Below, one piece after another: positions 17,249 to 24,624 of a DNA stretch of 35,707 nt. This DNA comes from an uncultured Clostridia bacterium (lineage in GTDB: Bacteria; Bacillota; Clostridia; Christensenellales; UBA1242). Made by a program: the position numbers and the translations under genes. The stretch lies in assembly GCA_944341445.1 (NCBI GenBank), contig CALVLZ010000011.1:1-35707 (forward strand), given 5' to 3'. Each line of letters starts with the position of its first letter. The stretch's first letter is position 1. Under the pieces are notes generated by a model. That model was not told where the DNA came from and searched no databases. It saw nothing but the letters and a program-made list of their open reading frames with translations.

Positions 17249-17266
17249 CCACTTTTAACCATTTTA
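17237..17266 (-). promoter_or_regulatory. Probable MraZ operator: three 10-bp direct repeats
   Basis: On the minus strand, three tandem units with a 10-bp period occupy 17237-17246, 17247-17256 and 17257-17266: GGAAGTGGTT, AAAAGTGGTT and TAAAATGGTT. Short G-rich direct repeats with 10-bp spacing upstream of mraZ are the known MraZ-binding pattern. The repeats overlap the -35 box. A further AACCACT-like copy occurs at 17298-17304. The assignment is inferred from pattern and position. Confidence 0.75.
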
Positions 17267-17337
17267 AAAAATTTTTATACATATTTTTTATAAAAATAAC
17301 CACTAAAATTTGGTTTTAAAACTATGCAAAAAACAAA

Positions 17338-17361
17338 AAAATGGCTAAAATTAGCCATTTT
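17338..17361 (-). terminator. Intrinsic terminator of the metallophosphoesterase gene
   Basis: A perfect 10-bp stem (17338-17347 with 17352-17361) has a 4-base loop and is followed on the minus strand by a run of T residues. It insulates the dcw operon from the upstream gene. Confidence 0.85.
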
Positions 17362-17401
17362 AATTTAAAAAAGTGTATTTTTTGCAAAATTTTAATAAAA
17401 A

Positions 17402-18100
17402 TTAAATAATTTCAACTAATTTATTATTCACTAAATCACAACTAGTTAAAAAATATTTTATATTATTTTTTTCAACAACAAGCTTTTGCTTTTTATCGTA
17501 GCTGTGCAAATGCCCGAATACGCAAAAATTAACATTATATTTTTCTAATAAATTTGTAAAATCACTATCCTCATTTTTGCTATTAAAAGGTGGATAATGC
17601 ATAAGAGCCACAACAATATCTCCGTCTTGTTTTAACTTTTGCATATTTTGCAAACTTAATTCAAGCCTTAACAATTCTCTTTTATAAATTTTTTCGTCAT
17701 TTTCTGTTTTGTGTTTTCCATTTTCAGGAACAGTCCAGCCCCTACTGCCACAAAAAACGCAATTACCAATTCTTAATGCATCATTTTGTATTGCGTACAT
17801 TTTTTCTGGCATAGCACGTCTTAAAACAGAAACACTGTTCCACCAATAATCGTGGTTTCCTCTAAGTATTATTTTATTACCTTTTAAATTTGCAATATAT
17901 TGTAAATCTGGCAAAGCCTCTTCAAACTTCATAGCCCAAGAAATATCACCAGGTATTAAAACAACATCATTTTCATCAACTTTTTTGTTCCAATCTTTTT
18001 CAATAATTTCTAAATAATTATCCCACACAGGCCCAAAAATGTTCATTGGTTTGCTGTTGTTAATGCTTAAATGCAAATCACTTATGCTAAATATTTTCAT
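17402..18100 (-). CDS. Calcineurin-like metallophosphoesterase
   Basis: This is a cytoplasmic phosphoesterase of unknown substrate. The 232 residues have the full two-metal set: DLH at 8-10, GDISWA from 51, GNHD at 81-84, MHYPPF, and the GHLH motif near the C-terminus. Length and motif order match a family common in Clostridia. A longer frame begins at 18247, but its first 49 residues overlap the upstream terminator and have no family character. ATG 18100 starts directly at MKIFSISDLHL and has an AGGTG Shine-Dalgarno. It is a single-gene unit with promoter 18117-18144 and terminator 17338-17361. Confidence 0.9.
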   Translation of the reverse strand: MKIFSISDLHLSINNSKPMNIFGPVWDNYLEIIEKDWNKKVDENDVVLIPGDISWAMKFEEALPDLQYIANLKGNKIILRGNHDYWWNSVSVLRRAMPEKMYAIQNDALRIGNCVFCGSRGWTVPENGKHKTENDEKIYKRELLRLELSLQNMQKLKQDGDIVVALMHYPPFNSKNEDSDFTNLLEKYNVNFCVFGHLHSYDKKQKLVVEKNNIKYFLTSCDLVNNKLVEII

Positions 18101-18116
18101 AACATCACCTAAAACT

Positions 18117-18144
18117 ATTATATCATAAGCAAAAACTTTTTCAA
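18117..18144 (-). promoter_or_regulatory. Promoter of the metallophosphoesterase gene
   Basis: On the minus strand TTGAAA (18139-18144) and TATAAT (18117-18122) are 16 bases apart, with an extended -10 TGA directly before TATAAT. The promoter lies 17 bases upstream of the ATG at 18100. Confidence 0.7.
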
Positions 18145-18164
18145 AATTAAACTTAACTTGCAAC

Positions 18165-18195
18165 AAAAAATAGTAGCAAAAAGCTACTATTTTTT
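18165..18195 (-). terminator. Intrinsic terminator of the Cys-rich protein gene
   Basis: A perfect 13-bp stem (18165-18177 with 18183-18195) has a 5-base loop. The stop codon (18195-18197) touches the 5' arm on the minus strand, and the 3' arm ends in six T residues. Confidence 0.85.
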
Positions 18196-18836
18196 TAATT
18201 TGTTGTTGAAGGATAAAGTGGTAATTCAAAGAAACCACTGCAAACATCTTGTGTGTATTCTTGACAAGGTGGAATTGGGCAATAACCGTAAGATGGAACT
18301 AATAATTCAACATTAACTAAAACACGTAGAATTATTGTTAAACAACAGTCTATGCTAAAAACATTATCACCAACGTATCTTCCATCTGGCACAACACAAT
18401 TTGCAAACGCCTCTATTTTATAAGGCACGATGGATGGTTGAGGAACATATAAAACAACATCTTCACTAACTGTCATTGTAACAGTTGTTGTTCCCGGTGT
18501 ACCATTGCTATCTGTGTAAGAAATTTCAACCGGTATTTGAATATCACCTGTTACTCTTGCAAAGCAAGGTTTATCTTCAAAACGATCAACAACTAAATTT
18601 GTTAATTCAACATTTTCTGCAACACATTTTGCACTAACAAATGTTAATGGGTCTGATGGGCTTGCAGGGTTGAAAGTTGTTGCAGTTAATTGCATGTTGC
18701 TTTCTGTTATTTGTTTCATGCATGCATCAAAAACTTTGTTTGTTTGAATGCAAACTCTTTCGCACAAACCATTAATTGGGCTTCCGTTTATTGTTCCAGG
18801 ACAAATTCCTTGTTTCCTTCCTGAATAAAATGACAT
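18195..18836 (-). CDS. Cys-rich conserved hypothetical protein, possible spore-layer protein
   Basis: The 213-residue product contains 12 cysteines, including CERVC at 25-29, an adjacent CC pair at 164-165 and CPIPPC at 186-191. A NKVFDACMKQ segment (33-42) recalls a clostridial conserved family of unknown function that I cannot name. The middle section is beta-rich and Thr/Val-rich. There is no signal peptide or membrane helix. The ATG at 18836 has an AGGAGG Shine-Dalgarno 10 bases upstream. The upstream region fits a sigma-K promoter (18874-18902) and lacks a good sigma-A one. High Cys content and this promoter suggest a mother-cell product deposited in the coat, which is inference only. 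Confidence 0.75.
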   Translation of the reverse strand: MSFYSGRKQGICPGTINGSPINGLCERVCIQTNKVFDACMKQITESNMQLTATTFNPASPSDPLTFVSAKCVAENVELTNLVVDRFEDKPCFARVTGDIQIPVEISYTDSNGTPGTTTVTMTVSEDVVLYVPQPSIVPYKIEAFANCVVPDGRYVGDNVFSIDCCLTIILRVLVNVELLVPSYGYCPIPPCQEYTQDVCSGFFELPLYPSTTN

Positions 18837-18873
18837 ATGTATCTTACCTCCTAATTAATTAGCCTGTATATTT

Positions 18874-18902
18874 TATTTTATGTTTAATGGTTATGCGATG
18901 TT
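18874..18902 (-). promoter_or_regulatory. Candidate sigma-K-type promoter
   Basis: On the minus strand AACA (18899-18902) is followed after 16 bases by CATAAAATA (18874-18882). This fits the sigma-K pattern mACm-N16-CATANNNTA. It lies between the engB terminator and the Cys-rich gene. The pattern is short and A/T-rich, so chance matches are possible. Confidence 0.45.
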
Positions 18903-18917
18903 ACTAAAAAACAAAAA

Positions 18918-18942
18918 AATTAGTGGCGAAATACCACTAATT
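18918..18942 (-). terminator. Intrinsic terminator of the clpP-clpX-engB unit
   Basis: A perfect 9-bp stem (18918-18926 with 18934-18942) has a 7-base loop and is followed on the minus strand by TTTTTTTGTTTTTT. The engB TAG (18937-18939) lies within the 5' arm. Confidence 0.85.
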
Positions 18943-19521
18943 ATTAATAAATTGTTCCACTTTGGCTAAAACTTCTTCTTTTCCAAAGCCTGTTTCATTA
19001 CTTACTCCAATAATATTGCCAACACCAACGTTCAAACTATTAGCAATTTTTAAAAGTGCTGGCTTTATTTTAGATTTTGCAAATTTATCACATTTTGTTG
19101 CAATAATAACAAACGGAATATTGTAATAAACTAAAAAATCAATCATTTGCTTATCATTTTCTGTTGGTTCAATTCTTGAATCAACTAAAACAAAAACACA
19201 TTTTAAATTATTGTTTTTAATTAAATAAGGTTCAATTAAACTTTGCCAACCAAACGCTTCTTGCTTACTTGCTTTTGCAAAGCCATAACCAGGCAAATCA
19301 ACAAAATAAAAACTATCATTAATTATAAAATAATTAATAAGTCTTGTTCTGCCCGGCAAACTGCTTGTTTTTGCAAGTTTTTTATTATTAACAAGCATAT
19401 TTAGCAAACTGCTTTTGCCAACATTACTTCTGCCAACAAAAGCAATTTCTCCTTTGCCATCATTTAAAAACTTTGATGGATTTGCAACACTTGTTACAAA
19501 AGCACTTTTAGTAATTTTCAT
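18937..19521 (-). CDS. engB: Ribosome biogenesis GTPase EngB (YsxC/YihA)
   Basis: This TRAFAC-class GTPase is needed for assembly of the large ribosomal subunit. The 194 residues show G1 GRSNVGKS at 30-37, the switch/G2 region SLPGRTRLINYF, G3 DLPGYGFA and G4 TKCDK, in the order and total length usual for EngB. The ATG at 19521 has an AGGAG Shine-Dalgarno. It follows clpX by 12 bases, a linkage common in Firmicutes, where lonA may lie between them; lonA is absent here. Confidence 0.96.
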   Translation of the reverse strand: MKITKSAFVTSVANPSKFLNDGKGEIAFVGRSNVGKSSLLNMLVNNKKLAKTSSLPGRTRLINYFIINDSFYFVDLPGYGFAKASKQEAFGWQSLIEPYLIKNNNLKCVFVLVDSRIEPTENDKQMIDFLVYYNIPFVIIATKCDKFAKSKIKPALLKIANSLNVGVGNIIGVSNETGFGKEEVLAKVEQFINN

Positions 19522-19533
19522 TTGAACTCCTAT

Positions 19534-20853
19534 TTAACAAACTAAATTTTCATTTGCATCTTTTTTAACTTCTTTAATTTTATTATTTTCTTCTTTGTTT
19601 TCAACTTTTGTTTTTAAATTTTTTCTAATTAACTTTGGTGATTTTTTGTTTAATATAAAATCTTCATCAATAATAACTTTTTCTATTGTGTTATCACTAG
19701 GAATTAAAAACATTAAATCAAGCATAGCATCTTCTAAAATTGTTCTTATACCTCTTGCACCTGTTTTAAGCTCAATAGCTTTTTTGGCTATTGCACTAAT
19801 TGCACTTTCTTCAAACTCTAAATCAACACCATCAATTTTAAACAATTCTTTATATTGTTTTGAAATTGCATTTTTAGGTTCAACCAAAATGTTAATTAAA
19901 GCTTTTTCATCTAAATCATCTAATCCAACAACAATTGGCAATCTTCCAACAAATTCTGGTATTAAACCAAATTTAATTAAGTCTTGTGGTTGAATTTTTG
20001 AAATTAAGTTAGAGTTATCTTTTTCATCACTATCATTATCAGAGAATCCTAAAACAGATTTTTTTGTTCTAGATTTAATAATTTTATCTAATCCAACAAA
20101 AGCTCCGCCACAAATAAACAAAATATTAGAAGTATCAATTTGAATACATTCTTGTTGTGGATGTTTACGTCCGCCTTGTGGTGGAACAGATGCAATTGTG
20201 CTTTCAATAATTTTTAAAAGTGCTTGTTGAACACCCTCTCCACTAACATCACGAGTTATGCTAACATTTTCACTCTTTTTTGTTATTTTATCAATTTCAT
20301 CAATATAAATAATTCCACGTTCTGCTTTTTTAATATCGTAATTTGCATTTTGAATAAGTTTTAATAATATATTTTCAACGTCTTCACCAACATAACCTGC
20401 TTCTGTTAATGTTGTTGCATCTGCTTGAGCAAAAGGAACATTTAAAATTTTTGCCAGAGTTTTTGCAAGCAATGTTTTTCCTGTTCCTGTTGGTCCAATC
20501 ATTAAAACGTTGCTTTTATCAATATCAATAGTATTAGAATCTTTTTTGAAACTTGCATCAATATTATAATTAATGCGTTTGTAATGATTATAAACTGCAA
20601 CAGATAAAACTCTTTTTGCTTCATCTTGACCAATGATATAATCATCCAAAAGTTTTTTAAGTTCTTGCGGTGTTTTTAAATTAATTTTATCGCTATTTTT
20701 TTTCATAAGTTCTTCACGCAAAATTTCTTCACAAACTTTAACACAATCTCCACAAATAAAACTTGTTCCGTCTGGACTAGAAATTAAACGCTCAACATCA
20801 AATGAACTTTTTCCACAAAAAGAACAAAACATATTATTTTGTTTATTATCCAT
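19534..20853 (-). CDS. clpX: ATP-dependent Clp protease ATP-binding subunit ClpX
   Basis: ClpX is an AAA+ unfoldase that delivers substrates to ClpP. The 439 residues have an N-terminal zinc domain with Cys at 10, 13, 34 and 37, Walker A GPTGTGKT at 120-127, Walker [11 protein letters not shown], the pore loop GYVGED and sensor 2 TGARGIR. The C-terminal tail is Lys/Glu/Asn-rich and somewhat longer than usual. It lies 10 bases downstream of clpP, consistent with co-transcription, and has a GGAG Shine-Dalgarno. Confidence 0.98.
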   Translation of the reverse strand: MDNKQNNMFCSFCGKSSFDVERLISSPDGTSFICGDCVKVCEEILREELMKKNSDKINLKTPQELKKLLDDYIIGQDEAKRVLSVAVYNHYKRINYNIDASFKKDSNTIDIDKSNVLMIGPTGTGKTLLAKTLAKILNVPFAQADATTLTEAGYVGEDVENILLKLIQNANYDIKKAERGIIYIDEIDKITKKSENVSITRDVSGEGVQQALLKIIESTIASVPPQGGRKHPQQECIQIDTSNILFICGGAFVGLDKIIKSRTKKSVLGFSDNDSDEKDNSNLISKIQPQDLIKFGLIPEFVGRLPIVVGLDDLDEKALINILVEPKNAISKQYKELFKIDGVDLEFEESAISAIAKKAIELKTGARGIRTILEDAMLDLMFLIPSDNTIEKVIIDEDFILNKKSPKLIRKNLKTKVENKEENNKIKEVKKDANENLVC

Positions 20854-20863
20854 ACACGCTCCA

Positions 20864-21445
20864 TTATTTTTTCTTTACAATAACTTTATCAACAAGGCCA
20901 TACTCTTTTGCTTCTTTAGCATCCATATAATAATCTCTATCTGAATCTGCTAAAACTTGTTTATAATCTTTTCCGCTGTTTTCAGCAATTATGCTAATCA
21001 AATTTTGTTTTGTTTTTGATATATGTTTTGCAACAATTTCAATATCTGTTGCTTGTCCTTGTGCTCCGCCCAAAGGTTGGTGAATCATAACTTCACTATT
21101 TGGCAAGCAATAACGTTTTCCTTTAGTTCCACTAGATAACAAAACTGCTCCCATACTTGCAGCCATTCCAACACAGATTGTTGAAACATCGCATTTAACA
21201 TAATTCATTGTATCATAAATTGCCATACCTGCAGTTACGCTTCCACCTGGGCTGTTAATATAAATGCAAATATCTTTTTCAGGGTCTTTGCCTTCCAAAT
21301 ATAATAGTTGCGCAACAACAGTGTTTGCAACAGCATCATTAATTTCTCCTGTTATAAAAATAATTCTGTCTTCTAAAAGTCTTGAATATATATCGTAACT
21401 TCTTTCACCTTCAGAAGTTTTATCTACTACCATAGGTACTAACAT
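20864..21445 (-). CDS. clpP: ATP-dependent Clp protease proteolytic subunit ClpP
   Basis: ClpP is the serine protease that forms the tetradecameric chamber partnered by ClpX. The 193 residues carry the catalytic triad at Ser 97 (GMAASMGA), His 122 (MIHQPLGG) and Asp 171. A TTG at 21463 could extend the frame, but those codons encode the Shine-Dalgarno itself (AGGAGG). ATG 21445 is correctly spaced 7-8 bases from it and gives the usual [21 protein letters not shown] start. It has its own extended -10 promoter after the tig terminator. No CtsR heptad repeat was seen. Confidence 0.98.
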   Translation of the reverse strand: MLVPMVVDKTSEGERSYDIYSRLLEDRIIFITGEINDAVANTVVAQLLYLEGKDPEKDICIYINSPGGSVTAGMAIYDTMNYVKCDVSTICVGMAASMGAVLLSSGTKGKRYCLPNSEVMIHQPLGGAQGQATDIEIVAKHISKTKQNLISIIAENSGKDYKQVLADSDRDYYMDAKEAKEYGLVDKVIVKKK

Positions 21446-21472
21446 AATATTTCCTCCTAACAATTATTCAAT

Positions 21473-21481
21473 ATTATATCA
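21473..21481 (-). promoter_or_regulatory. Extended -10 promoter of clpP-clpX-engB
   Basis: On the minus strand TGTGATATAAT is seen, with TATAAT at 21473-21478 and TGA at 21479-21481. It lies 28 bases upstream of the clpP ATG. The -35 region is weak. Confidence 0.55.
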
Positions 21482-21582
21482 CAAATAATAACAAAACATA
21501 ATAATAAAAATTTAAAAATATTGCCTTTTATAAATTTTATTACAATTTTCATATTTAATATTTAAAATTTACTAAAATTTTA

Positions 21583-21612
21583 AAAAAACTAGAGGGTTAT
21601 CTCTAGTTTTTT
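21583..21612 (-). terminator. Intrinsic terminator of tig
   Basis: A perfect 12-bp stem (21583-21594 with 21601-21612) has a 6-base loop and ends in T residues on the minus strand. It starts one base after the tig stop codon. Confidence 0.9.
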
Positions 21613-21613
21613 A

Positions 21614-22897
21614 TTACTTATTGCTTTCTAATAAGAAGTTAATTAATTTGTTCATTAAAATATCATTTTTAATGTAGTTAATTCTTTCTTCTTTTAAAGT
21701 TGCTTTAAAGTCTTTAACAGATTTGTTTGTTCTATCTGCCATTTCTTTAATTTTTGCGTTAAAGTCATCTTCTGTTACATCAATTTTTTCTTTGTTCATA
21801 ATTTCTTGTAAAGCTAAACGAATTTTAACACTCTTTAAAGCATCTTTCTTTCTGTCTTCTCTAATTTTTTCAACAGTTGTGTTTAAGTAGTTTGCATAAG
21901 CTTGCAAATTTAAACCTTGATACATTAAACGATATTCTAAATCTTGCATCATATGGTTAAGTTCATGTTCAACCATGCAATCAGGAACTTCAACTTCCAT
22001 ATTATCAACAATTTTATCTAAAATTTTATTTTCAGCTTCAATTTTAGCATTTTCTTCTGCATGATGTTCTAAGTGCTTTTTAATATCATTTTTATATTCT
22101 TCTAATGTTTCAAAGTTAGAAACATTGCTTGCTAGTTCATCATCAATTTCTGGTAATATTTTTTCTTTAATAGCGTTAACTGTAACTTCAAATTTTGCAG
22201 GTTTTCCTTTTAAAGTTTCTTCGTGGTAATCTGCTGGGAATGTTACTAAAACATCTTTTTTCTCACCATTTTTCATACCAACAATTTGGTCTTCAAAAGT
22301 ATCTATAAAGCTTTTTGAACCAAGCTCTAAATCATAACCTTCACTTGTTCCACCTGGGAATTGAACACCATCAACAAAACCAGCAAAGTTAATGTTAACA
22401 ATGTTGCCTAATTTTGCTTGTTCGCCTTCTTTAACTTCAACAAGTCTTGCATTTTGTTGTTGAACCATTTTTAATTCTTCTTCAACTTCTTTATCTGTTA
22501 CTTTTTTTGGTTTAACAGAAATGTTTAATCCTGTGTATGCACCCAACTTAACTTCTGGTTTAACAGTTACAATTGCTTCAAGTGTAACACCTTTTTCATC
22601 AATGTTTTTAACATCCAAACTTGGAGCGTCAACAGGTTCTAAACTTTTTTCTTTATTTAAAATTTCTGTGTAGTATGTTGAAAAAGCGTTGTTTAAAGCA
22701 TCTTCAAAAAAGATTCCTGCACCATACATTTTTTCAATAACTTTTCTTGGAGCTTTGCCTTTTCTGAAACCTTCAACGTTATATTTACCCTTGTTTTGAT
22801 TGTATGCAAGTTCAACTTCTGCATTCCATTCTTCACTTGTAATATCAATGTTAATTACAACTTGATTTTTATCTTTTTTAGTAATTTTATATTTCAT
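21614..22897 (-). CDS. tig: Trigger factor, ribosome-associated chaperone
   Basis: This peptidyl-prolyl isomerase and chaperone binds nascent chains at the ribosome exit tunnel. The 427 residues have the usual three parts: an N-terminal ribosome-binding domain with the signature EGFRKGKAPRKVIEKMYG at about 42-59, a central FKBP-type domain at about 155-245 (GNIVNINFAGFVDG), and a helical C-terminal arm. The ATG at 22897 has an AGGAG Shine-Dalgarno. Tig-clpP-clpX is a conserved order, but a terminator and new promoter split tig from clpP here. Confidence 0.97.
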   Translation of the reverse strand: MKYKITKKDKNQVVINIDITSEEWNAEVELAYNQNKGKYNVEGFRKGKAPRKVIEKMYGAGIFFEDALNNAFSTYYTEILNKEKSLEPVDAPSLDVKNIDEKGVTLEAIVTVKPEVKLGAYTGLNISVKPKKVTDKEVEEELKMVQQQNARLVEVKEGEQAKLGNIVNINFAGFVDGVQFPGGTSEGYDLELGSKSFIDTFEDQIVGMKNGEKKDVLVTFPADYHEETLKGKPAKFEVTVNAIKEKILPEIDDELASNVSNFETLEEYKNDIKKHLEHHAEENAKIEAENKILDKIVDNMEVEVPDCMVEHELNHMMQDLEYRLMYQGLNLQAYANYLNTTVEKIREDRKKDALKSVKIRLALQEIMNKEKIDVTEDDFNAKIKEMADRTNKSVKDFKATLKEERINYIKNDILMNKLINFLLESNK

Positions 22898-22937
22898 AAA
22901 TTCTCCTTCACTTAAGCAAATTTATTCTTGCTTGTTT

Positions 22938-22966
22938 AGTATATCACAATTTTTTCTAGTATTCAA
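22938..22966 (-). promoter_or_regulatory. Promoter of tig
   Basis: On the minus strand TTGAAT (22961-22966) and TATACT (22938-22943) are 17 bases apart, with TGA just before the -10 (TGTGATATACT). It lies between the preceding gene's terminator and the tig start. Confidence 0.75.
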
Positions 22967-22995
22967 TTAAATAAGCCGTGATTTTGAAAATAAAA

Positions 22996-23015
22996 AAAGC
23001 ACAATAATGTGCTTT
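22996..23015 (-). terminator. Intrinsic terminator of the small membrane-protein pair
   Basis: A perfect 8-bp stem (22996-23003 with 23008-23015) has a 4-base loop and is followed on the minus strand by TTTT-rich sequence. The stop codon (23014-23016) overlaps the 5' arm. Confidence 0.8.
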
Positions 23016-23352
23016 ATGCCATACTTATAATTCCATAGTAAAACAAAACTAATGCAAACGCAATAAAAGTTACAGCGCAAACTATGCAATCAGTTTTTCT
23101 TAATGCTCTAGAAGTTTTTTCTTGATTTAATTCTTTTTTATCTAATGGAACATAATCTTCAACTTTATTTTCACTAATATTTTTGCTTTTTATTATGAAC
23201 CCAGCAGCAATATCAGCACAAAAAGCTGAAAATATAAGTAAACCCACGCTAGAACAAATTTTGTTTAAGTTACCAAATAAAAACATAATTATTGATAAAA
23301 CTAACAAAATAATTCCAGCAATAACAACTTTGCTTTTAAAAAATTCTTTCAT
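23014..23352 (-). CDS. Hypothetical membrane protein
   Basis: The product is 112 residues if ATG 23352 is the start. It has membrane segments at about 7-27, 32-55 and 88-110, with a charged loop of about 30 residues (Lys/Glu-rich) between the second and third. I do not recognise the family. Two upstream in-frame starts (ATG 23364, TTG 23376) overlap the preceding gene. No start has a clear Shine-Dalgarno, so translation is probably coupled to the preceding gene, whose TAA lies one base before ATG 23352. Confidence 0.6.
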   Translation of the reverse strand: MKEFFKSKVVIAGIILLVLSIIMFLFGNLNKICSSVGLLIFSAFCADIAAGFIIKSKNISENKVEDYVPLDKKELNQEKTSRALRKTDCIVCAVTFIAFALVLFYYGIISMA

Positions 23353-23353
23353 A

Positions 23354-23614
23354 TTAAATAACATAGGAAACAACAATTAAAACCACACTAACAATCCACA
23401 CAATTAGAAACACAATACTTCTTTTGCTTCTTGCATAAAAAAATCCGTATATAGCAAGCATTGTGTACGCAATAATTTGTGCAACCAATTCAAGAGCAAC
23501 ACCAACTTGATTGTCTGCTCCTAAAATGCCTTTAACTATTAATGCAACTCCAATAAAAACAATTGCAACAAAAGCAATAAAGTTTAAAAATGATTTAAAA
23601 TTAATTTTTCCCAT
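23354..23614 (-). CDS. Hypothetical small membrane protein
   Basis: The 86-residue product consists mostly of three hydrophobic segments (about 10-30, 38-58 and 65-85) joined by short loops, with positive charge at the N-terminus (MGKINFKS) and a RSKRS loop before the last helix. No family is recognised. The ATG at 23614 has an AAGGGGAG Shine-Dalgarno and its own promoter. It is co-transcribed with the next small membrane protein, and the two may act together. Confidence 0.65.
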   Translation of the reverse strand: MGKINFKSFLNFIAFVAIVFIGVALIVKGILGADNQVGVALELVAQIIAYTMLAIYGFFYARSKRSIVFLIVWIVSVVLIVVSYVI

Positions 23615-23633
23615 AACTCCCCTTTCCTTTTTT

Positions 23634-23662
23634 GTTATATTACATATAAAACAAAATCACAA
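23634..23662 (-). promoter_or_regulatory. Candidate promoter of the small membrane-protein pair
   Basis: On the minus strand TTGTGA (23657-23662) and TATAAC (23634-23639) are 17 bases apart, in the 64-base gap downstream of rluD. Confidence 0.55.
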
Positions 23663-23678
23663 ATATCGCAAGCAAAAT

Positions 23679-24602
23679 TTAAACTTCTTTTAAAGAATTT
23701 AAAACTTTTTTAAAATAATCTGGTAAATCAACAACAAAAGTTAATTCTTTGTTATCTTTTGGCCTTTTTAAAACAAGTTTATATGCGTGCAATAATTGTC
23801 CATTTAATGCAAATTTGCATTTATTATTATTGTATAATTTATCTCCAACAATTGGATGATGCATAAAGCTTGAATGAACTCTAATTTGATGAGTTCTACC
23901 TGTTTTTAATTCAAATTCAACCAAAGAATATCCGTTATAATATTTAACTGTTTTATAAATTGTGTGTGCAAGTTTTCCTTCTTTTTCAGAAACAACTGCT
24001 TTTTTTAATCTATTCTTTTTATCTCTTCCAATATAGTTAATAATTTCACCGCAATCTGGTTTTATTGTTCCTTCAACAAGTGCTAAGTAATACCTTTTGC
24101 AAGTTTTTTCTTGAATTTGTTTGCTTAAATTAACATGTGCAGAATCATTTTTAGCAATAACTAAAAGACCACTTGTTTCTTTATCTAACCTGTGAACAAT
24201 GCCTGGCCTTATAACGCCATTAATTCCACTTAAGTTTTTTATGTTAAATAAAAGTGCATTAACCAAAGTGTGTTCATAATTTCCAACAGCAGGATGCACA
24301 ACCATTCCCTGCGGTTTGTTAATGACCGCAAAATCATCATCTTCATACACAATATCAAGTTTAATATCTTCTGCTTTCATAGTGGAACTAATTGGCTTAC
24401 TTTCTTCAACTGTAACACAATCGTTTAATCTTAAATTAAAACCTGCCTTAACACTTTTGCCGTTAACTAAAATTTTTTTATTTTCTATTAATGTTTTAAT
24501 ATGAGAGCGTGTGCTATCTGTTAATATTGAACTAACAAAAATATCTAACCTAACTCCAACATTAGTTTCATCAACGCAAAACTCTTTAATATTTTTTTCC
24601 AT
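23679..24602 (-). CDS. rluD: 23S rRNA pseudouridine synthase, RluA/RluD family
   Basis: This enzyme converts specific uridines in rRNA to pseudouridine. The 307 residues have an N-terminal S4 RNA-binding domain (about 15-70: VRLDIFVSSILTDSTRSHIKTLI) followed by the catalytic domain with INKPQGMVVHPA at 95-106, HRLDKETSGLLV with the nucleophilic Asp at 140, and LKTGRTHQIRVH. It lies 22 bases after lspA, the usual Firmicutes pairing. Its Shine-Dalgarno is poor: AAGGA lies about 16 bases from the ATG, with a short palindrome (24602-24615) between. The exact target uridines cannot be read from the sequence. Confidence 0.93.
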   Translation of the reverse strand: MEKNIKEFCVDETNVGVRLDIFVSSILTDSTRSHIKTLIENKKILVNGKSVKAGFNLRLNDCVTVEESKPISSTMKAEDIKLDIVYEDDDFAVINKPQGMVVHPAVGNYEHTLVNALLFNIKNLSGINGVIRPGIVHRLDKETSGLLVIAKNDSAHVNLSKQIQEKTCKRYYLALVEGTIKPDCGEIINYIGRDKKNRLKKAVVSEKEGKLAHTIYKTVKYYNGYSLVEFELKTGRTHQIRVHSSFMHHPIVGDKLYNNNKCKFALNGQLLHAYKLVLKRPKDNKELTFVVDLPDYFKKVLNSLKEV

Positions 24603-24624
24603 TTAGTAAACTAAAAATTCCTTT

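Noticed and set aside
17402..18247. Longer version of the metallophosphoesterase starting at 18247
   Set aside because: The extra N-terminus crosses the upstream gene's terminator and the promoter at 18117-18144, and overlaps the Cys-rich gene; ATG 18100 has the ribosome binding site and family start.
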